A stretch of 25,383 nt of DNA from a virus: IMG/VR virus record IMGVR_UViG_3300044491_000369, positions 1-25,383 of that record. One strand, given 5' to 3'. The notes below the pieces were generated by a model. The model was not told the DNA's origin. It worked only from the letters and a program-made list of their open reading frames with translations, and ran no database searches. The translations under genes and the position numbers were made by a program. Positions 6,780 through 14,153 of this stretch are shown in pieces. Within the stretch, counting starts at the first letter, position 1. Every line of letters begins with the position of its first letter.

Positions 6780-8021
6780 ATGAGTAAAATTAACGAACTC
6801 ATGGACCAAGTTGCTGCTAAAAGAACAGAACTTAAATCTGTCTTTGAAAATAACGAAGACGGCAAGTACACCTCTGAACAAAAAGAGGAAATTAAGTCAA
6901 GAAATGACGAACTTGCTGAACTCGTAGAAGACCTTTCAATTGAGAAGAAAAAAGCTTCCAATGAAAAAGCTCTTTCAGAAGATTCAAAGCCAGTATCTGA
7001 AATGCCACAACCTGGCGTATCAGCAGAAGTTAAATCTGTTGGCGAGCAATTTGTAGACACAGACGCATATAAAAATTATATGTCTAATGGTGTCAAGGGT
7101 GTTGACTCAAAAGTTGAGACAAAAACATCACTAACAACTACAGGATATCCACCGGAAGTCTTAAGACAACCAGGTATCTTGGAGACAGCTCTTAGAGACC
7201 CAAATGCTGTTATATCATTATTTGATGTAATAAACACAGACCAAAATGCTTTCTCATACCTTGAGGAAACAACCTTCACAAACAATGCAGCTGAAGCTGC
7301 TGAAGGTGCAGCAGTCGGTGAAGCAGCATTAGCGTTCACAGAGCAAACAGAAGCAATCCGTAAAATGGGTATTTTTATCCCAGTTACAGATGAATTATTA
7401 GCAGATGAATCTGGTATTCAAGGTTACTTGAATTCTAGACTACAAACAATGATTAGACTTCGTATGGACAACCAACTCCTTAGTGGAGATGGAACTGCTC
7501 CTAACTTAGAAGGAATCTTGGACGCTGGTAAATCATCAGTCGGTAGCACAGACTATAGCTCCTATGCAGGAACTTTAGGAAAAATTGGCGCTATCTACGG
7601 AGCAATTACCGACATTCGTGTCAACGCATTCACAGAACCAGATGCAATTATTATGCATCCTAATGACTGGAATGATGTTGTAACATCAGTCGGAGCAGAC
7701 TTTGCAGGTACCTCTAGTGCTGGTTATGCAGAAAGTTCACCACTTTTTGTAGCAGCTGGTGGTATGGGCGCAGGTCCTTCAGCACAAATCTGGGGACTTA
7801 AAGTCGTTCCTACAACCGCAATTGCCGCAGGAACAGTTCTTGTTGGTAAATTCGGTGGTGGCGAAGCAGCTAATGTTGTTATGAGACAAGGTATGGAAAT
7901 AGCCGTATCTGACTCACATAGCGATTTCTTTACAAAGAATCAATTAGCTATCAGAGCTACCATGAGAGTCGGTTTCCCTGTTTACAGAGAAGCAGCTTTC
8001 CACAAAATCACTAACTTCTAA
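6780..8021 (+). CDS. HK97-fold major capsid protein
   Basis: This 413-residue protein is the building block of the head shell. Residues 1-65 are a charged, probably coiled-coil segment (the delta-type scaffold domain). A linker to about 117 precedes the shell domain, where the prohead protease would cut. Family landmarks include RQPGILETALRDPNAV at 129-144, FTEQTEAIRKMGIFIPVTDELLADE in the N-arm and core, and the C-terminal AIRATMRVGFPVYREAAF. AGGAA at 6768-6772 sits seven bases before the ATG. A strong terminator follows, so the capsid gene ends a transcription unit. C-ending codons appear more often than in the tape measure or gp10-like genes, as expected for a highly expressed protein. Confidence 0.96.
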   Translation: MSKINELMDQVAAKRTELKSVFENNEDGKYTSEQKEEIKSRNDELAELVEDLSIEKKKASNEKALSEDSKPVSEMPQPGVSAEVKSVGEQFVDTDAYKNYMSNGVKGVDSKVETKTSLTTTGYPPEVLRQPGILETALRDPNAVISLFDVINTDQNAFSYLEETTFTNNAAEAAEGAAVGEAALAFTEQTEAIRKMGIFIPVTDELLADESGIQGYLNSRLQTMIRLRMDNQLLSGDGTAPNLEGILDAGKSSVGSTDYSSYAGTLGKIGAIYGAITDIRVNAFTEPDAIIMHPNDWNDVVTSVGADFAGTSSAGYAESSPLFVAAGGMGAGPSAQIWGLKVVPTTAIAAGTVLVGKFGGGEAANVVMRQGMEIAVSDSHSDFFTKNQLAIRATMRVGFPVYREAAFHKITNF

Positions 8022-8041
8022 AGTTAGCTAGATTTATACTT

Positions 8042-8073
8042 AAGAGCGGGTTAAACCCGCTCTTTTGTTTTTA
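8042..8073 (+). terminator. Strong Rho-independent terminator after the capsid gene
   Basis: A perfect ten-base-pair stem (AAGAGCGGGT at 8042-8051 with ACCCGCTCTT at 8055-8064) closes a three-base loop and is followed by TTGTTTTTA. It is the clearest terminator in the window. It probably separates abundant head transcripts from the connector and tail genes, either fully or as an attenuator. Confidence 0.93.
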
Positions 8074-8078
8074 TGTAG

Positions 8079-8084
8079 TAAAAT
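8079..8084 (+). promoter_or_regulatory. Possible -10 box close to the next start codon
   Basis: TAAAAT lies nine bases before the ATG at 8094 and just after the capsid terminator. No Shine-Dalgarno sequence precedes that ATG. With a start site near 8091 the message would be nearly leaderless. No good -35 box is visible. Confidence 0.3.
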
Positions 8085-8093
8085 GATTAAATT

Positions 8094-8351
8094 ATGTCAG
8101 AATATACAAAACCACAGAAAAGCATTTGGAAAATGAAAGATGGTTCCATTTGGGAAGGTCCTTTATCAGAACTTCCTAAATCCGGAGCTTCTCTTATTGC
8201 TAAAGCAGGTAAAGAATATCCGACAGCATGGCTCAATGAGCAAGGCTGGGGTAAAGTGGAGAAGAAAAAAGAATCAGCTCCTAAGAAAAAATCTGCCAAA
8301 AAAGCACCAGAAACCAAAGCTGTCAAACCAGAAGATACAGAAGACAAGTAA
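8094..8351 (+). CDS. Small protein with Lys-rich tail, function unknown
   Basis: An 85-residue protein. The first half has short aromatic and Gly-containing pieces (IWKMKDGSIWEGPL at 12-25, AWLNEQGWGKV further on). The last 30 residues are an Ala/Lys/Pro-rich basic tail of the kind that binds nucleic acid or is simply disordered. I do not recognise a family. No ribosome site is seen, but a -10-like TAAAAT lies just upstream. It precedes the head-tail connector gene by ten bases and is probably co-transcribed with it, so a minor head or connector accessory role is possible. An overlapping frame at 8140-8361 is a shadow. Confidence 0.7.
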   Translation: MSEYTKPQKSIWKMKDGSIWEGPLSELPKSGASLIAKAGKEYPTAWLNEQGWGKVEKKKESAPKKKSAKKAPETKAVKPEDTEDK

Positions 8352-8361
8352 GGAGTCCTAA

Positions 8362-9006
8362 ATGGCTCTTTGTAGCGCTAGTGATGTAGAGCAATTTCTT
8401 CAAATTGATTTAAACTCAACTGTTGAATCCTCAGTAACAAATACTTTCATACCTTATGTTGATGCTGCTATTAAGCGTTATTTAGGTCATGATATAGAAC
8501 AAGCTACATACACAGAAACTTTTGACGGTAATGAACAACAAGATTTATTTCTTCGTCATATTCCTATTGCTTCTATAACATCTGTTACTGAAGATGGAAA
8601 CACATTAGTTACAGGCAATGAAAAAGATTATGTTCATTACGATAACGGTAGATTAAGAAGAATAGTAGTTAGATGGTCTGGCATAAAACCCAAAAATATT
8701 TTAGTTACTTATGTTGGTGGATATCAATCAGCTGACATTCCAGAACAAATTAAATTTACTTCTGCTAAAGCTTCAGCAAGAATGGTTATGACAGCACTTC
8801 AAATTTCTGCAAAAGCAGATACTGGAGAAGTAGGCTCTCATTTAGCTGACAATACCTCTAGTTCAAGATTTGATGTTCCTATAACTGAAAGAATAGGAGA
8901 CTATGATGTTGCTTACGGAGATGTGGTAATACAAAGTCTTACTCCCGTTCTAACACAAGCTGATATGGCTGTATTAAACCCTTTTAAAAGCAGATTCTTT
9001 GTATAA
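8362..9006 (+). CDS. Head-tail connector (adaptor, HK97 gp6-like)
   Basis: This 214-residue protein has the layout of the adaptor that forms the ring below the portal. An N-terminal helical part (ASDVEQFLQIDLN at 6-18, then FIPYVDAAIKRYLGHDIE) is followed by a beta-rich middle with RHIPIASITSVTEDGN and a Tyr-containing LVTYVGGYQ stretch, then further helices (FTSAKASARMVMTALQI). The gene's order after the capsid fits. AGGAG at 8351-8355, six bases before the ATG, is one of the best ribosome sites in the window. Its stop codon overlaps a TATAAT box that may drive the next gene. Family assignment rests on pattern and position, without an alignment. Confidence 0.8.
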   Translation: MALCSASDVEQFLQIDLNSTVESSVTNTFIPYVDAAIKRYLGHDIEQATYTETFDGNEQQDLFLRHIPIASITSVTEDGNTLVTGNEKDYVHYDNGRLRRIVVRWSGIKPKNILVTYVGGYQSADIPEQIKFTSAKASARMVMTALQISAKADTGEVGSHLADNTSSSRFDVPITERIGDYDVAYGDVVIQSLTPVLTQADMAVLNPFKSRFFV

Positions 9007-9007
9007 T
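9002..9007 (+). promoter_or_regulatory. TATAAT box immediately before the cassette
   Basis: A perfect TATAAT overlaps the stop of the connector gene and ends five bases before the ATG at 9013, which has no Shine-Dalgarno sequence. A transcript starting at the usual distance would begin at or next to the ATG, that is, leaderless. No clear -35 box is seen, and AT-rich DNA gives such boxes by chance. Confidence 0.4.
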
Positions 9008-9012
9008 AGAGT

Positions 9013-9666
9013 ATGGTACATAGAAAAGCTCCATCTTTGGAAGAGGCAAGGGAGCTCTTTTTAACAGACCCTAACAAAATGCTCCAAGAGTGGGCAGATG
9101 AATGGGGAGTTACACATGAAAGAGTTCGTCAATTAAGAATAGAATCTGGTGTACCTCAACGCGGTGCATACAATCAAGAAACTGCTGAGGCAATACTAGA
9201 AATAATTAAAACTGGTCGTGGTGGTTTAACTACACCAAGAACTTATGAAGAACAACCTATAGGTCTGGAAAGATTTAAAACTTGGATAGAGGAAGAAGAA
9301 GGTTTAGCCGAGCGTGTTTTAGAAGCACAAAAATTAGCTGCTAAAAGTTTAAAAGACCCCATTGAAAAAGAATGTAAATATTGTCGTGAATGGAAACCTG
9401 TAGAAGAATATAAAAAAAACCAAAGATATTTAGACGGTCTAACAAGATTTTGTATTGAATGTATAGACATACTAAAACAAAAAAAAGAACAGTTAGGTGA
9501 TGAGAAAATGAAAATCTGTTTGTTTTGCAAACAAGATAAAAAATCTTCAGAGTTTTCTAAAAATCCTAATTCACCAGATGGATTTAAATTATTTTGTAAA
9601 GATTGTCACAAAACTTCTAAAAGAAAAAAAAGAAAAAAGAATAGGATAATTAACAAAAATGCCTAG
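9013..9666 (+). CDS. HTH protein with two zinc knuckles
   Basis: This 217-residue protein looks nucleic-acid binding. Residues 22-45 (with EWGVTHERVRQLR) look like a sigma-factor or recombinase type helix-turn-helix. Two CxxC...CxxC units follow, C121/C124 with C147/C150 and C169/C172 with C195/C198. They share the pattern F/Y-x-K-N, then DG, then a hydrophobic residue and FC. They are probably treble-clef or zinc-ribbon units of the sort found in phage His-Me finger proteins, but no catalytic His-containing motif is visible. The C-terminus is a Lys/Arg run. It interrupts the connector genes and so is cargo rather than structural. It may be a regulator or a degenerate homing nuclease. It overlaps the next gene by eight bases. 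Confidence 0.75.
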   Translation: MVHRKAPSLEEARELFLTDPNKMLQEWADEWGVTHERVRQLRIESGVPQRGAYNQETAEAILEIIKTGRGGLTTPRTYEEQPIGLERFKTWIEEEEGLAERVLEAQKLAAKSLKDPIEKECKYCREWKPVEEYKKNQRYLDGLTRFCIECIDILKQKKEQLGDEKMKICLFCKQDKKSSEFSKNPNSPDGFKLFCKDCHKTSKRKKRKKNRIINKNA

Positions 9667-9898
9667 ATACGATTACAAGTGTTTGAAGTGTGAGAAACTA
9701 TACGAGATACAACACAAAATTACTGAAGAGCCAGAAATTATTTGTCCTGTGTGCTCTTTTACCTGTTTTAGACAAATATCAAAAAATGTATTATTTGAAA
9801 CATCCGGAGATTTAGAATGGTCTGGAGACCCTAGCAAAATGGGTAATGATATTAAAAGAAAATATTCCAAGCTTAAAAAAAGGAAGTACAAGTGGTAA
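9659..9898 (+). CDS. FmdB-like zinc-ribbon protein
   Basis: A 79-residue protein beginning MPRYDYKCLKCEKLYEI, the classic opening of FmdB-family zinc ribbons. The second Cys pair is in CPVC (C8/C11 and C29/C32; an extra C36), and FRQIS at 37-41 is also a family feature. The family is thought to bind zinc and perhaps nucleic acid; FmdB itself was proposed as a regulator in methylotrophs. The C-terminal Lys-rich stretch resembles that of the preceding protein. It overlaps both neighbours (start inside 9013-9666, stop inside the next start), so the three genes are probably translated together. Confidence 0.8.
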   Translation: MPRYDYKCLKCEKLYEIQHKITEEPEIICPVCSFTCFRQISKNVLFETSGDLEWSGDPSKMGNDIKRKYSKLKKRKYKW

Positions 9899-11076
9899 AA
9901 GATGAAGGTAATCAAGAAGTACTGAGTGGTAAAAATAGATATTTTTTGCACTATAAAAATTATTCAATACTACAAGACCCTGTTAAAAAAAATAATTACT
10001 TAATAACACTGTATGTGCCAATCAGAGAGTTTGTATATAACAGACCAGGACTAAAACAAAGCTTACCTATTCATCCAAATTGTAATACTGTAGATATAAA
10101 CGAAAAAAATAAAAGTAATGTTATTAAAAATATAAAACAAGAATTTGGACAAATAGGAACTTTTCACTTAGATTCACAAGGAATAAAAATAATTTGTAAA
10201 GATGTTGAAATATCAGACACAGGACAAAGAGTAGCTTTTAATATTACAAATTTAGCAAATGAGGGAATTGTTGATGGAGCTAATTTATACTTAGCTATAA
10301 ATGAACTTACTACTGAAGAGATTTCTAAACACTCTTATGTAAAAGTAGAAATACATGTACTAGAAAATACAAATATAAGTGACAACATGACAGAATCTCT
10401 TGATAGCAAAATTTCTCTAGACAATAAAGTTAATTTAACCAAAAAAGAATTGTATTGGCTTGAAGAAATTGTTGAACAAACTGATTACAAAGACAAAATA
10501 GATTTAATAGATGTATTATGTTATATAAATCTTTTAAGAAATAACTACTATGACGCAGATGTTAGCAATCAACCAACAGACTCATATTGGAATAAGCAAA
10601 AGGTAAAAGAAGTATACAAAAAAAATCCTTCTAGCTTTGCTCAATTTGGACCTTTAGTTAAAGACATACTTTACTTGCATGATTATATTAATTTTAAGAC
10701 ACAAGAATTGTGGCCAAATAAAAGAGGGAGTTTAAATAGTTTAGGTCTTACAACTAAGTATAAACAAAAAGCTTATAGCTTAGAGATATTAGATAAAAAA
10801 TTAGATTATAAATTACATGAAGCAGTTTTATGTGTACTACTTAATGGTTTTCGTTCTTTTGTTATATTTAACCCAGATAGAAGTGCAAGATGGTCTAAAG
10901 ACTTTGATGAAATTCTTAAAATTTATGATACTGTAATTTTAGAAATTATAACAATAATAAAAGACTACAGTACTCAGTTAGGTCACAACCCACACTTATT
11001 AGGTAAGAATGCAATGTTATATAGCATTGTGTATAAAGAGTTTATGATGAGTGATTTACTAAACCAATTTTTATAA
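9892..11076 (+). CDS. AIPR-like (abortive infection phage resistance) protein, divergent
   Basis: A 394-residue protein starting at GTG 9892, with AGGAAG at 9881-9886. I recall AIPR-family proteins as running: an I-P-L/I-R-x-L/F opening; a segment like FxLLNxGI; a segment like GIxDGGHT; an RN(T/S)-containing loop; then a Trp-containing helix and a helical tail with SY-x-S/N-K and DIL-x-L-x-DYI. Here the matching segments are YVPIREF (41-47), FHLDSQGI (91-98), GIVDGANL (125-132), YWLEEI (188-193), SYWNKQKV (231-238) and DILYLHDYI (258-266). The order is kept, but the NNG/NRG, GGHT/GGQT and RN signatures are replaced by DSQG, GANL and a Ser/Lys loop. The gene is richer in A-runs than the structural genes. 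The family is linked to abortive infection, but its biochemistry is not known to me. It is inserted between connector genes. Confidence 0.7.
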   Translation: MVKDEGNQEVLSGKNRYFLHYKNYSILQDPVKKNNYLITLYVPIREFVYNRPGLKQSLPIHPNCNTVDINEKNKSNVIKNIKQEFGQIGTFHLDSQGIKIICKDVEISDTGQRVAFNITNLANEGIVDGANLYLAINELTTEEISKHSYVKVEIHVLENTNISDNMTESLDSKISLDNKVNLTKKELYWLEEIVEQTDYKDKIDLIDVLCYINLLRNNYYDADVSNQPTDSYWNKQKVKEVYKKNPSSFAQFGPLVKDILYLHDYINFKTQELWPNKRGSLNSLGLTTKYKQKAYSLEILDKKLDYKLHEAVLCVLLNGFRSFVIFNPDRSARWSKDFDEILKIYDTVILEIITIIKDYSTQLGHNPHLLGKNAMLYSIVYKEFMMSDLLNQFL

Positions 11077-11098
11077 ATTTCTGATGTAAAGTTAAGGT

Positions 11099-11434
11099 AT
11101 GCCTATACCACATAGATTTTTACCAGAAACAGCAACTATACAAACCGTTTCGGACACCACTGTTGACGAACGAGGTTTACCTAGTGCTAGCTGGGCAGAT
11201 ACATATACAAATGTTAAATGTAAATTTGAATCTTTAGGTGCAGAAGAAGATAGAGAAGGTAGAAATACTACAGTTGAATCTTTTAATGTATTTATAGAAA
11301 AAGGTATATCAGTTACTCCCGGAGATAGACTTAAAAGAGGTAGTAACTATCATGAAATTACATTTGTTCAACCTTTGTTAGATAGATATGGAGTAGAGTG
11401 TTATAAGATGCTTCAAACATTCGTAGCTAAATAA
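11099..11434 (+). CDS. Head closure / head-tail joining protein
   Basis: A 111-residue protein with the small beta-barrel pattern of the phage head-tail joining family: an opening MPIPHRFLPETATIQT, DERGLPSASW at 23-32, a middle strand around VESFNVFIEKG, and VTPGDRLKRGSNYHEI (positions 77-92) near the end. It would form the stopper ring that closes the filled head and joins the tail. AAGG at 11094-11097 lies directly before the ATG, closer than usual. The gene ends on the next start (TAATG). Without the inserted cassette it would directly follow the first connector, as in related phages. Confidence 0.85.
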   Translation: MPIPHRFLPETATIQTVSDTTVDERGLPSASWADTYTNVKCKFESLGAEEDREGRNTTVESFNVFIEKGISVTPGDRLKRGSNYHEITFVQPLLDRYGVECYKMLQTFVAK

Positions 11435-13341
11435 TGGGTCAAGTTTATAATTCTAAAAAACGCGAAGAAAGACAAAAATCCGGTTCAAATGCTCCAGATG
11501 TATTTAGAACTGCTTTATATAGATACGGTAAAGCTGCCGGTACCGCACGAGTTATACCCGGATTAGCCGGAACAAGAATAGCCCAAGGTTTAGCAAGGCA
11601 AAGAAATTTAGCATATCCCGTAGCTCGTTGGTTAGGTAACTTAGATGCCTTTTTAAATAAAAATAAAGACCCTAATAGAAGTTTAGTAAAGCAACAATTT
11701 GGTAGAGCTCTTCGTATTGCTTCTGGTTCTCTTTCTGGTAGAGCAATAGATGCTGTTGCAAGACCTTTTGGAAGTTTTGGATTAGGTTCATCTCTTGGAC
11801 CATTAGCTTCTCGTGCTATGCGTATTCAATTAGGTAAACAGTTAAGTAAAAGAAACCCTATAGACAATGCACTTTCCAAGTTAACTAATAAAACTACTGC
11901 TACTGGTAAAGTTGACGGTGCTAAAACAAACTGGGCTATTAGAAAAAATGTTGATGTACAAAAAGAAGCTCAAAAAATTTTATTAACAGCTTACAGAAAT
12001 ATATTAGCTATGGCTCCAGATGTATCTTCGGGACAGTATTTAATAGGTAAAAGAGGATTTGAAAATAAACTTGATACTAAATTAATGAATGATGTAGAAG
12101 CTTGGAATAAAATGAGTATAGCTTATAGAAATGATAAAGGGAAAAAAGAATTTAGAGACATATTTGGTTTTAAGCAACCAGGACTAGCAAGACAGTTTTT
12201 ATTAAACAGTGTTAATTTACAAAATGTAAGAGCAACTAAAGGTACTAGAGTTGACCATTTTTTCTATGGAGAAGTTGCAATAGGTGGAGACATGAGAGGA
12301 TTTCCTTGGATATGGGCAGTTGAATATGGTGGAGATATACCAGTTATGTACCCATCTAAAATGAAAGGAAAGCATGCCTTAAATAGAGACAAAGATGGAA
12401 ATCCTATTTATGCACAAAAGTTAAGAGATGTAACAGATGTAGATAAACGAAATAAAATTATGAAAGAAACTGGTCAACCTTTAGATAGTTACATTCCACA
12501 TAATCATTTTATTCAACCAACCTTTTTTGTTCATAGAGCTGCGGAAAAAGCTGCAATGACTGCTAGTAAAAAAGTTATGGTTCAGCAAGCAATGCTAACA
12601 AGCCCAGCGTCAAGATATTATGGGGATTGGTTAAAGGGAGCTAAAAGAAAAACAGCAAAATCTAAAAAGATAGGTTATGCAGATAAATTTACTAATAAAA
12701 CTTCTAATCAACAGTTTAGACGAGCTTTACAATTTGATAGAGGACAAGGTGCAAGACAGTTAAACTTTATGGACCAAAAAATACCTGGTCCACGAGTTGA
12801 AATGTCTCATGGAGGATTTTATTCTAAAGAACTATCAGATGCAATAGGTGTAAAACAAATACCAGAAGAATTTGCATTTTCTTTTGGCTTTCGTACAAGA
12901 CAAGGAGACTCTGCCGCTGTTCTTAAAAAAGCAGCAGATGTTTATGTTAGAAATGGTGGTCTTACCTCATCTTTTAATAAAGGAGTAGTAGATAAAATAG
13001 AAAAAGCAATAAGAAATGTTCCGGGTAGAAGTAGAGTTAGTGATGAAAGAAATCGTGATGATGCTGAACGATATGCTAGATTATTTAAACAATATAATAC
13101 TTCACAAGGTAATGTTAAGTCATCACATAGACGAGCTGAATACTTAGATAAAGTGTATGACTTCAGTGTTAAGTTATCTCCAGAAGGAAGAAGTGCAAAG
13201 GTTAATCTGCGAAGAAAAAGAGGTACTGTTAAGGCAGATAAACAAAGACGCATAGAGCAGACTAAACAACAAAAACTAGCTAAAAATATATTTTCAGATT
13301 TAGACATTCAGACACTACTTAAAGAAATAGGTGACTTCTAA
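11434..13341 (+). CDS. Enlarged gp10-like neck / tail completion protein
   Basis: This protein has 635 residues, whereas HK97 gp10-like proteins have about 120-170. A gp10-like core seems to lie at about 174-390: a helix VQKEAQKILLTAYRNILAMAP (175-195, the usual N-terminal helix before a short A-P-x-x-S-G-x-Y turn at 193-202), WIWAVEYGG at 292-300, and YIPHNHFIQPTFF at 353-365 followed by an Ala-rich helix. It is preceded by a basic, Gly/Arg/Ala-rich segment of 170 residues and followed by a basic extension of about 245 residues. The overall charge is strongly positive. Position between head closure and tail terminator supports the neck role. What the additions do cannot be read from the sequence; DNA contact is one guess. 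Confidence 0.7.
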   Translation: MGQVYNSKKREERQKSGSNAPDVFRTALYRYGKAAGTARVIPGLAGTRIAQGLARQRNLAYPVARWLGNLDAFLNKNKDPNRSLVKQQFGRALRIASGSLSGRAIDAVARPFGSFGLGSSLGPLASRAMRIQLGKQLSKRNPIDNALSKLTNKTTATGKVDGAKTNWAIRKNVDVQKEAQKILLTAYRNILAMAPDVSSGQYLIGKRGFENKLDTKLMNDVEAWNKMSIAYRNDKGKKEFRDIFGFKQPGLARQFLLNSVNLQNVRATKGTRVDHFFYGEVAIGGDMRGFPWIWAVEYGGDIPVMYPSKMKGKHALNRDKDGNPIYAQKLRDVTDVDKRNKIMKETGQPLDSYIPHNHFIQPTFFVHRAAEKAAMTASKKVMVQQAMLTSPASRYYGDWLKGAKRKTAKSKKIGYADKFTNKTSNQQFRRALQFDRGQGARQLNFMDQKIPGPRVEMSHGGFYSKELSDAIGVKQIPEEFAFSFGFRTRQGDSAAVLKKAADVYVRNGGLTSSFNKGVVDKIEKAIRNVPGRSRVSDERNRDDAERYARLFKQYNTSQGNVKSSHRRAEYLDKVYDFSVKLSPEGRSAKVNLRRKRGTVKADKQRRIEQTKQQKLAKNIFSDLDIQTLLKEIGDF

Positions 13342-13347
13342 ATTCAA

Positions 13348-13356
13348 TGATATAAT
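13348..13356 (+). promoter_or_regulatory. Extended -10 promoter before the tail terminator gene
   Basis: TGATATAAT matches the extended -10 consensus TGnTATAAT exactly. It ends nine bases before the ATG at 13366, which has no Shine-Dalgarno sequence. A transcript from here would start within a few bases of the ATG. An extended -10 can work without a good -35 box, and none is obvious. Confidence 0.5.
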
Positions 13357-13365
13357 ACTCTCACA

Positions 13366-13860
13366 ATGGGTATAAAAAAAGTAGGTGTGCATCCACATCA
13401 AGCAATGAAATTTCCACCAGATGGAGAAATTATCTTTAGAGAGTGGGCTGTGAACACACCAGTTATTACAAATGTTTGTGGAACACGAATTGCTACAAGA
13501 TTACCTAGAAACGCAGATTTACCATTCCTAACATTTTTTGTTGCCGGTGGAACAATGTTAAGTCCACAAGGTGATGCCTCTATAGGAAACATAGTTATAA
13601 ATGTAAATGCTTTTGCCGGAAGATGGGGTTCTGGCTCCGGTTCACAACCAGACTATGCAACTGCTTTAGAATTAGCAAATGCTGTAGCTGAAGCTGCTTT
13701 TAAAACTGGAAAAACTATTGTACACACTTCAACAACTTCAACAAAAGCAGTGATTTATGGATTTGATATACCAGAAATGCCTAGTCGAATTGAGGAGACT
13801 GAAACTGGATTAGGACATTATGAGCTATCATTAAGTATGTATTATCGAGGACTAGATTGA
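13366..13860 (+). CDS. Tail terminator protein
   Basis: A 164-residue protein with the compact alpha/beta layout of tail terminators, which cap the finished tail tube and attach it to the head. It has a short first helix (FREWAVNTPVITNVCGTRI), a strand around LPFLTFFVAGG, central INVNAFAGRW, a helix YATALELANAVAEAAF, and the end strand GHYELSLSMYYRG. Order between the gp10-like gene and the major tail gene supports this. It appears to have its own extended -10 promoter and no ribosome site. Confidence 0.8.
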   Translation: MGIKKVGVHPHQAMKFPPDGEIIFREWAVNTPVITNVCGTRIATRLPRNADLPFLTFFVAGGTMLSPQGDASIGNIVINVNAFAGRWGSGSGSQPDYATALELANAVAEAAFKTGKTIVHTSTTSTKAVIYGFDIPEMPSRIEETETGLGHYELSLSMYYRGLD

Positions 13861-13861
13861 T

Positions 13862-14146
13862 ATGAGTAACAAAAAAATAAAAGTTAAGATGAACCCTTTG
13901 CTAAACAAGAGCGTTGTTAGAGATACTATTAGCGGTATTGTTTTCAAAGGTGAATGGGTAGAAATACCGGTCGAAACTTGGGAGCGCCTCAAGGATAACA
14001 AGTTCAATCAAGGCGGGCAGCGCATACCTGTATTGATTGCAGATGACGATGTTGTTGAGGAAGAACCAATCGACAATTCAACAGAGGAAGACAATGAATC
14101 TGTTGAAGAGGTAGTGGAAGACTTCTTTATTGCTGAAGAAGAGTAA
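13862..14146 (+). CDS. Small protein with acidic tail
   Basis: A 94-residue protein starting one base after the tail-terminator stop. Residues 5-45 form a short folded part with VRDTISGIVFKGEWVEIPVE, a pattern I have seen in small phage proteins placed before the major tail gene but for which I know no function. Residues 62-94 are almost all Asp/Glu with Val and Ser, hence disordered and very acidic. The coding stretch at about 13980-14030 is unusually GC-rich for this window. It probably works in tail assembly given its position. Confidence 0.75.
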   Translation: MSNKKIKVKMNPLLNKSVVRDTISGIVFKGEWVEIPVETWERLKDNKFNQGGQRIPVLIADDDVVEEEPIDNSTEEDNESVEEVVEDFFIAEEE

Positions 14147-14153
14147 CCGGCAA

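Noticed and set aside
9659-9898. FmdB-like protein as part of the virion
   Set aside because: Although it lies among structural genes, the zinc-ribbon family and the overlaps with two non-structural genes make it part of the inserted cassette.
12942-13307. Minus-strand 121-residue frame
   Set aside because: It lies wholly inside the gp10-like gene and has a Leu/Ser-rich shadow composition.
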